Below are positions 58,199-64,000 of a DNA stretch of 64,000 nt, piece by piece; positions within the stretch are counted from its first letter, which is position 1; every line of letters begins with the position of its first letter. Location: positions 55,701 through 119,700 of the forward strand of contig RFVF01000002.1 in assembly GCA_009922615.1 (NCBI GenBank), in the 5' to 3' direction. A program made the translations under genes and the position numbers. Source of the DNA: Pseudomonadota bacterium. Its GTDB lineage: Bacteria; Verrucomicrobiota; Verrucomicrobiia; Limisphaerales; SXTU01. The notes under the pieces were generated by a model that saw only the letters and a program-made list of their open reading frames with translations, ran no database searches and was not told the origin of the DNA.

Positions 58199-59665
58199 TC
58201 AGCGGATCGACAGTTCACGTTGGATGCCAAATTTTTCGATGCGCTTGCGCAGCGTGGCCCGGGTAATGCCCAGCAGTTTCGCCGCCTGCACCTGATTGCC
58301 CTGGGTCTCAGCCAGCGCGCAGATAACCAGCTCACGTTCCACCGCCGGCAAAACCTTGAGCTTGGAGTTGGCGCGGGCCCAAGTGAAAAGGGTGCGCGCC
58401 ATGACGGCCACATCATTGGCCGGCTCGTTCGCCGGCTCGTGGGTGGCGACGCCGGACGGTGACGGTGGATTGACGGGGCTCGGACGCGCTACCGCAAACC
58501 CTGGCGGCAGATCGGCGGGCATGATGGTCGCCGCTTTGCCCACCACGAGCGAACGCTGGATCACATTTTCCAGCTCACGCACGTTGCCCGGCCAAGGATG
58601 GCTCTCCAACAAGGCGAGTGTATCGGGATGGAGGCCACTGGGCGGCCGCCCCTGTGAGCGGGCAAACTTCCTAAGAAAATAGTCCGCCAGCAAACGGATA
58701 TCCTCTCGCCGTTGACGCAACGCGGGCAACTCGATGCGGATGACATTCAACCGGTAAAACAAATCCTCGCGGAAGGCTTTGGCCGCCATCGCCTGCTCCA
58801 GAGGCTTGTTCGTGGCGGCAATGACGCGCACATCCACCTTCACCGGCTGGTTGCCGCCTACCCGCTCGAACACGCCGTTTTGCAGCACCCGCAGAATTTT
58901 TGTCTGCGTGGGCGGGCTCATGTCCCCGATCTCATCCAGAAAGAGCGTGCCGCCATTGCATTGCTCGAACTTGCCGATGCGCTGCGAGGTCGCACCGGTG
59001 AAAGCGCCCTTCTCATGGCCAAACAGCTCACTCTCGAGCAGGTTCTCGGGAATCGCCGCGCAATTGATGGCGAGGAATGGCTGGTCAGCCCGCCGGCCAT
59101 GCGTGTAGATCGCTCGCGCCACCAGTTCCTTGCCCGTGCCACTTTCGCCAGTGATCAGGACGGTGGCATCTGTGCCGGCGGTTTGGCCGATCAACTTGAA
59201 AACCTCCTGCATCGCCGGGCTTCGGCCCACGATGCCCAGATCGTAATCCTCCGATTCAAGCAACGGCTGGCAGGCCACCGTTTGCCGCATGGCCCGGGTG
59301 GCCTTCAAGGCATCGGTAACCAACTGCTTGAGTTTGGGCACGTCAAAGGGCTTGAGCAGGTAATCGTAGGCCCCGAGCTTCATGGCCTCAATAGCCGTAT
59401 GCGTCGTCCCATACGCGGTCATCATGATGACCGGCAGGCGCGCGTCGGTCTGACGGAGCCGTCGCAGCGTCTCGAGACCATTCATCCCCGTCCCCATGCG
59501 GATGTCCATGAGCACGAGCGAAGGCTTCACCTTGGGAACCAGCCGCAGCCCCTCTTCACCACTGGAGGCTGAGTGGATTTCGATTTCGGAAGAATTGAAC
59601 AGACGCCGAAACGAGTATTGCACGTCGGCCTCGTCATCAATGAGCAAGAGTTTTTCCATCCGCAA
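58199..59665 (-). CDS. Sigma-54-dependent NtrC-family response regulator
   Basis: Receiver LLLIDDEADVQYSFRRLF; AAA+ ITGESGTGKELVARAIY; GHEKGAFTGAT (GAFTGA); Fis-type HTH CALAETQGNQVQAAKLLGITRATLRKRIEKF. Confidence 0.96.
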   Translation of the reverse strand: MRMEKLLLIDDEADVQYSFRRLFNSSEIEIHSASSGEEGLRLVPKVKPSLVLMDIRMGTGMNGLETLRRLRQTDARLPVIMMTAYGTTHTAIEAMKLGAYDYLLKPFDVPKLKQLVTDALKATRAMRQTVACQPLLESEDYDLGIVGRSPAMQEVFKLIGQTAGTDATVLITGESGTGKELVARAIYTHGRRADQPFLAINCAAIPENLLESELFGHEKGAFTGATSQRIGKFEQCNGGTLFLDEIGDMSPPTQTKILRVLQNGVFERVGGNQPVKVDVRVIAATNKPLEQAMAAKAFREDLFYRLNVIRIELPALRQRREDIRLLADYFLRKFARSQGRPPSGLHPDTLALLESHPWPGNVRELENVIQRSLVVGKAATIMPADLPPGFAVARPSPVNPPSPSGVATHEPANEPANDVAVMARTLFTWARANSKLKVLPAVERELVICALAETQGNQVQAAKLLGITRATLRKRIEKFGIQRELSIR

Positions 59666-59746
59666 AGTCTTTGTGTGGTCGATGTAACGACTGTCGCAGT
59701 GTGCGCAGCATCCACCGTTACCCCCTCCGCTGTCAACGAGCGTGAG

Positions 59747-61876
59747 TTACCGCTTCGATCCGTAAACGCCTTTACTGCCGTAATACTTGTTGCCGGAGTA
59801 ATAGTAGTAATACCCACTCCCGGCACCTTGCGGCAGAAAGTTCAACACCAAGCCGGACGGCCGGGCCCCGGCGCGGCGGAGCATCTCCAAAGCGCGCCTC
59901 ACGACCCGCGTCGAGGTTTTCTTGGCGTGCATTACGAGACAGACAGTCTGCGCCTCCTTCACGATGAGCAGAGTGTCACTCACGGCGTTGATGGGGGCGT
60001 TATCCAAAACCACCTGATCGTATTTGCTGACGGCCTCCTGAATCAGTTGTTTTGCCCACGGGCCAGAAAGCAACTCCGCGGGGTTGGGCACGGTGCGACC
60101 AGCCGTCAGCAGGAACAAGTTATCGAACCGTGTCTTCTGCACACACGCATCCAAGGGCTCCTTGCCCAGCATCACATCGGTCACCCCCGGCAGATCCCCC
60201 TTCACTCCGAAGGTTTCGGACAAACTCGGTTTCCGGAGGTCGAAATCGATCACCAGCGTGCGCTTGCCCTGCTGGGCATGCGAGACGGCGTAGTTTACAC
60301 AGCAAAACGATTTGCCTTCGGAAGGAACCGCACTAGTGAAGAGCACCACCTTGCGATCGGCTTCCCGGCCCAGCAATGCGAGTGACGCGCGCAAACTGCG
60401 AAAAGCCTCCGCACACAGCGAAGTGGGATCATCGCTCATGAACAACCGGCTCTTGCCGTCCTTGACCAATTTGTTTTTCGGAACGGCACCGAGCACTGGC
60501 AAACCGAATACCCGTTCCGCCTGATCCACGGATTTGATCGTCGTATCTAGAAGTTGGATGAGCCACACCAACCCAAAGCTCAAGGCCGTGCCCAATGTCA
60601 TGGCATAGATGAAAATCATCCGCTTGTTCGGCCGGATCGGCATCTTGGGTAGCACCGCTGGCTCAATGATCTTGACGTCGTTCTTCTTGATTCCGCCGGT
60701 GACATCAATTTCGCGGATGCGCTTTACAACATTGTCATGGAGGGTTTTTTCCAGCGCAACATCACTTTGCAGCATGTCATACGCGATCCGCTGCCGAGCC
60801 AGATCCCCCAACTTGCCTTCCTGCTCCTTTAGGGTCCGCATCAAGGTCTTTTCTTTTTCTATTGCCGCCATTAGTTGCAGCTTGATTCGGGCGGGAGCAC
60901 GGCGGACTTCCTCTTCGAATGCCTTCTTAACGCTGGCCAGTTCATTCCGCGCCTGAACCATCGCGGGGTGTTTATCCTTGTAACGCAACTCCAAGTTGCT
61001 GACGTTCGATTCTTGGGTCAGCAGCTTGTCCTTGAGTGCAACCACCTCAGGAGATCGGGCCACGACCTCCAGTGTTAGCAACTCGGTCACTTTGCCCCCC
61101 ATCGCCTCCACCTGAGCAACTTCCCGCTCACGCAAAGCACGCTCATTGCCCGCTTCAAGCACTTGGCTGCTCAAGCTTTTGAAGTCATCACTGACCGTCT
61201 CGGCTCCCTGCAGCAAAGACACATTATTCGTCCGCACATACTCTTGAACCGCCCGCTGCTTCTTATTCAGATTCTCCTTGATACGCTTCTCTTCTTCCAA
61301 AAGATATTTTCCGGCACTTTGCCCCACTCCTGTCCGATCCTCACTGCTTTGCTTGATATATTCCTCGACTACCGATTGCGCCAGCAACTGCGCGACCGCT
61401 GGATCCTGAGCTTCGGCCGTGACATCGATCAGCCGAGTCATGCGCCGCAACCGCGCATCAATCGAACCCGCCAGAATGCGCACCACCTGATCCTCGGCCA
61501 AAACATTTGTTCCTCCGGTGAAATACGGGTGCTTCGTGAGATTATTGCTGTCCACGACCCGCCGGAGAATGGCACTACTTTTGACGTTGTTTGCGACGGT
61601 GTTAAGGAGATCCGCACTGCCTCGGTATTCCTTGGAGGAATTGACCTCTTCGATGTTAATAACCCGGGTTTCTCCAGCATCCAGCCAAAGCACGGACCTG
61701 CTTTGATACACCACCGGACTGTGCTCCCCGATCCAAATCCCCAGTGCTGCAGACGCTATTAGGATCGCAGCCACCAGCCATGACTTCTCGATGAATGTCT
61801 GCCACAAGTCACGGTTAATCGGGACGCCACCGTCTGTGAACACTCCATCCGTTATTAAACTGTCATCTTGTCCCAT
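59747..61876 (-). CDS. Polysaccharide co-polymerase / tyrosine autokinase (Wzc-like)
   Basis: Wzz-type N-terminus; VLFTSAVPSEGKSFCCVNYAVSHAQQGKRTLVIDFDLRKPSL (Walker A'/A); C-terminal Tyr cluster GSGYYYYYSGNKYYGSKGVYGSKR. Confidence 0.94.
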   Translation of the reverse strand: MGQDDSLITDGVFTDGGVPINRDLWQTFIEKSWLVAAILIASAALGIWIGEHSPVVYQSRSVLWLDAGETRVINIEEVNSSKEYRGSADLLNTVANNVKSSAILRRVVDSNNLTKHPYFTGGTNVLAEDQVVRILAGSIDARLRRMTRLIDVTAEAQDPAVAQLLAQSVVEEYIKQSSEDRTGVGQSAGKYLLEEEKRIKENLNKKQRAVQEYVRTNNVSLLQGAETVSDDFKSLSSQVLEAGNERALREREVAQVEAMGGKVTELLTLEVVARSPEVVALKDKLLTQESNVSNLELRYKDKHPAMVQARNELASVKKAFEEEVRRAPARIKLQLMAAIEKEKTLMRTLKEQEGKLGDLARQRIAYDMLQSDVALEKTLHDNVVKRIREIDVTGGIKKNDVKIIEPAVLPKMPIRPNKRMIFIYAMTLGTALSFGLVWLIQLLDTTIKSVDQAERVFGLPVLGAVPKNKLVKDGKSRLFMSDDPTSLCAEAFRSLRASLALLGREADRKVVLFTSAVPSEGKSFCCVNYAVSHAQQGKRTLVIDFDLRKPSLSETFGVKGDLPGVTDVMLGKEPLDACVQKTRFDNLFLLTAGRTVPNPAELLSGPWAKQLIQEAVSKYDQVVLDNAPINAVSDTLLIVKEAQTVCLVMHAKKTSTRVVRRALEMLRRAGARPSGLVLNFLPQGAGSGYYYYYSGNKYYGSKGVYGSKR

Positions 61877-61879
61877 CCC

Positions 61880-62572
61880 TTAAAAAAGCGTCTGCTTGAC
61901 CACAATCACATCTCCGGGGATGATAAGAAAGGGCTTCGCATTGATATCCCGCATCATGGCTTGAACGTTTTCCGTAAAAACTTTTTCCTGGCCGCCCACC
62001 ATGCGTTTCACAGTTACTTTTTCCTGATTGGCGAGGTTCGTAAAATCACCCGCCAGCCCGATTGCCTCCACCAAACTGACCTTTTGTCCCTCTGGCAGCT
62101 CCACCACTCCGGGCTTTTTTACCTGACCGCTAACCGTGATCCGATCTTTTTTGGCCGCCACTACCGCATTGGTGCGCGCCGACTGCACCAAGGTCACCGA
62201 GACGCCTGCAGACCTGAGGAAATCTTTTTCGTAGAGCTCCTTGATCTTCTGATTGGCCTCTGAAATTGGCTTTCCACCCAGTTTCACCGGCCCAATCAAG
62301 TGCAGAGTGACCGTCCCATCCTGATCCACGCGTGTCTCGGCCGTGAGATCAGGCTCCCGATACACCACCACTCTGATCAGGTCGTTAGGAATCAGGACGT
62401 AACTAGTGTTCGTCGATTGCGCCTCAGGTGCCGACTTTCCGACCTCAGTTGTTTGCCCAAAAAGTGGAAAGGCCACCCCACCGCAACCAAACGCGAGCAA
62501 CACGAAAAAAGCAGCCGTTCTCATCCTTCCGAGGGCGGCTGTTTTGAACGGCTCAAGTCGCTTGCCTAGCAT
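61880..62572 (-). CDS. Polysaccharide export protein (Wza-like, Poly_export/SLBB)
   Basis: YVLIPNDLIRVVVYREPDLTAETRVDQDGTVTLHLIGPVKLGGKPISEANQKIKELYEKDFLRSAGVSVTLV; ITVSGQVKKPGVVELPEGQKVSLVEAIGLAGDFT. Confidence 0.92.
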   Translation of the reverse strand: MLGKRLEPFKTAALGRMRTAAFFVLLAFGCGGVAFPLFGQTTEVGKSAPEAQSTNTSYVLIPNDLIRVVVYREPDLTAETRVDQDGTVTLHLIGPVKLGGKPISEANQKIKELYEKDFLRSAGVSVTLVQSARTNAVVAAKKDRITVSGQVKKPGVVELPEGQKVSLVEAIGLAGDFTNLANQEKVTVKRMVGGQEKVFTENVQAMMRDINAKPFLIIPGDVIVVKQTLF

Positions 62573-62577
62573 TCGAT

Positions 62578-63810
62578 CTAGAAGCGATACGTCAACTCGA
62601 CTCCCAACTGGTTGCCGTAAAAGTCGTTCTGGTTACCCGTCAGGTCGGAGTTGTTGCGCCGATACTGATAATATACCGAGGCTTGCGCCCGCTCGTTGAA
62701 GCGATAGCTTAGACCCGGTTTGATGAAGTAGTAGTCGTCGTCGTGAATGGCACTAGCCAGCAGAGTGGCGGCGTTAGCCGTGCTCGATCGGTAAACCGAC
62801 ATCGTGTAGCCACCGTCCAAAGTCAACGACATGTTGTCCGCCAGCGTCTGCTTGACGGAGAGCTGAATCGTAGTTTCCTCGTTGACGGTGTTGCCGTTGG
62901 CGTTCGAGGGCTTTGATCCTCGATCGAGCTGCAGCGTGACGCCGGTCGTGTCGGTCGCCTTCCACGTGGCACCGACGCCGAAGATCACACCCAAGCGGTC
63001 AACCCCCTGACCCTGATAATGGCGGCTTTCAACACCCCCCCTGCCATTGACAGTCACCTTCTCGGTGGCCTGCCAAGCCAGACGCACTTGCCCATTGTAA
63101 TACGCTGAATTCGGGTTGTTGACCGTGGGAGTGTTATCCACCTGTAAGTAGCCACCACCCACACCGGCGCCCATCTTAACCTTGGGCAGCACCTGATAGT
63201 CCATCCACAGATGACCAGAGCGTTCCACCGTATCAACGAAAGCCGGGCTCGCGTAATCGCTGATCGTTTGCACAAAATCGAGGGTGGCGCTGGTCTTTTC
63301 ACTCACCTCGTAGTTAGCCTCTGCGGCAGTGTCCCAGATTTTACGCTTTGTTCGACCATTGGCCGTCAGCAAATGCACATCAGCGTCGGAATACGAGGAG
63401 AGGCCTTGGGAGACCTTCACACCCAAGCGATTGAGTTTACCACCGAAATCGAGCTTAGCATTGTGATCCACGGCATCCGACCCTGTGTTGTTAGCAAACC
63501 GGAGGATGGCCGCCTCGTAGTTGGCATCAAAAAACGCGGACTGACGCTGCTGCACATCGCCCGCGTTCAGGCGCAAACCCGGGGTGATGGTGCTAATCCA
63601 ATCATGATCCCGTCCAGGATTGCCGATATTGGCCACATGGCTTTTGTGCTCCAAGAAAATATTGTCGTCATAGACCATAGAGTAGGTCAGATGAGGCCTG
63701 ACCTCCACTTCGCCGATTTTGTAAAGCGGGGTGCTCTCTGCCGCTCCCACAGCGGACATACCGGCAAGAAGAGTTGCGCCAGTGACCATCGTCGATTGCA
63801 TCTTATTCAT
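62578..63810 (-). CDS. Outer-membrane beta-barrel protein of EPS locus
   Basis: Signal-like N-terminus; alternating beta-strand pattern; C-terminal aromatic FYGNQLGVELTYRF; followed by wza. Confidence 0.8.
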   Translation of the reverse strand: MNKMQSTMVTGATLLAGMSAVGAAESTPLYKIGEVEVRPHLTYSMVYDDNIFLEHKSHVANIGNPGRDHDWISTITPGLRLNAGDVQQRQSAFFDANYEAAILRFANNTGSDAVDHNAKLDFGGKLNRLGVKVSQGLSSYSDADVHLLTANGRTKRKIWDTAAEANYEVSEKTSATLDFVQTISDYASPAFVDTVERSGHLWMDYQVLPKVKMGAGVGGGYLQVDNTPTVNNPNSAYYNGQVRLAWQATEKVTVNGRGGVESRHYQGQGVDRLGVIFGVGATWKATDTTGVTLQLDRGSKPSNANGNTVNEETTIQLSVKQTLADNMSLTLDGGYTMSVYRSSTANAATLLASAIHDDDYYFIKPGLSYRFNERAQASVYYQYRRNNSDLTGNQNDFYGNQLGVELTYRF

Positions 63811-63877
63811 AATTAGTTAAGTAAGTCTCGCGAAATGTTCCAACAGCTCTCAGCCGAACGACCTGACACACCCAAAA

Positions 63878-64000
63878 CTAGGGACTAGCACTGTTATTGT
63901 TTTGGATGATAGTTTGGCTCGTGGCACCACCGGTGGCACCGGTCGGGTTCCCGCTTCCAGCATTATTCCCACCACCACCAACAACACCACCACCACTACC
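63878..64000 (-). CDS. C-terminus of a Gly/Asn-rich protein cut by the window edge
   Basis: Open frame from 64000 to TAG at 63878: GSGGGVVGGGGNNAGSGNPTGATGGATSQTIIQNNNSASP*. Confidence 0.5.
   Translation of the reverse strand, partial: GSGGGVVGGGGNNAGSGNPTGATGGATSQTIIQNNNSASP

Noticed and set aside
59660-59746. Sigma-54 promoter (TGGCAC-N5-TTGC) near the NtrC-type regulator
   Set aside because: No acceptable -24/-12 match seen in this gap or in 63811-63877 on the minus strand.

Overview
This 64 kb window is GC-rich, densely coding bacterial chromosome. The gene content looks like Verrucomicrobiota (paired H-X9-DG prepilin-like proteins, PQQ-type beta-propellers, sulfatase, GldG/DUF4340 ABC cassette); that taxonomic placement is an inference. 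I found no prophage, transposase or CRISPR array. Main blocks from left to right: (1) an MtrB/PioB-type porin (cut by the window edge) next to a DmsE/MtrA-type multiheme cytochrome; (2) a Ser/Thr kinase whose stop codon overlaps the start of a PQQ-propeller gene; (3) a YHYH protein divergent from an OmpR/CpxR-CpxA-like two-component system; (4) sulfatase, LhgO, purM, tRNA-Ser(CGA), nrdR, plsY, gpsA; (5) two H-X9-DG prepilin-like proteins, BamD-like and LptE-like proteins, gmhB, heptose-7-P kinase, thiG, a Sel1-repeat protein and xylA; (6) a complete F-type ATP synthase operon atpB-E-F-H-A-G-D-C; (7) an HtrA/ABC/GldG/DUF4340/AsmA-like envelope operon; (8) a PepSY-like TM / LysM / FHA-beta-helix cluster; (9) rpsU; (10) an exopolysaccharide locus (Wzc, Wza, beta-barrel, sigma-54 regulator, O-antigen ligase-like, flippase-like) ending at a Gly-rich protein cut by the right edge. 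Observations most worth following up: a HIT gene truncated exactly at the 3' CCA end of tRNA-Ser, several palindromic interspersed elements in gene gaps, the porin-cytochrome pair with an atypical CX4CH site, the FHA-beta-helix cluster, and a TTG-started rpsU with a nested hairpin in its leader.
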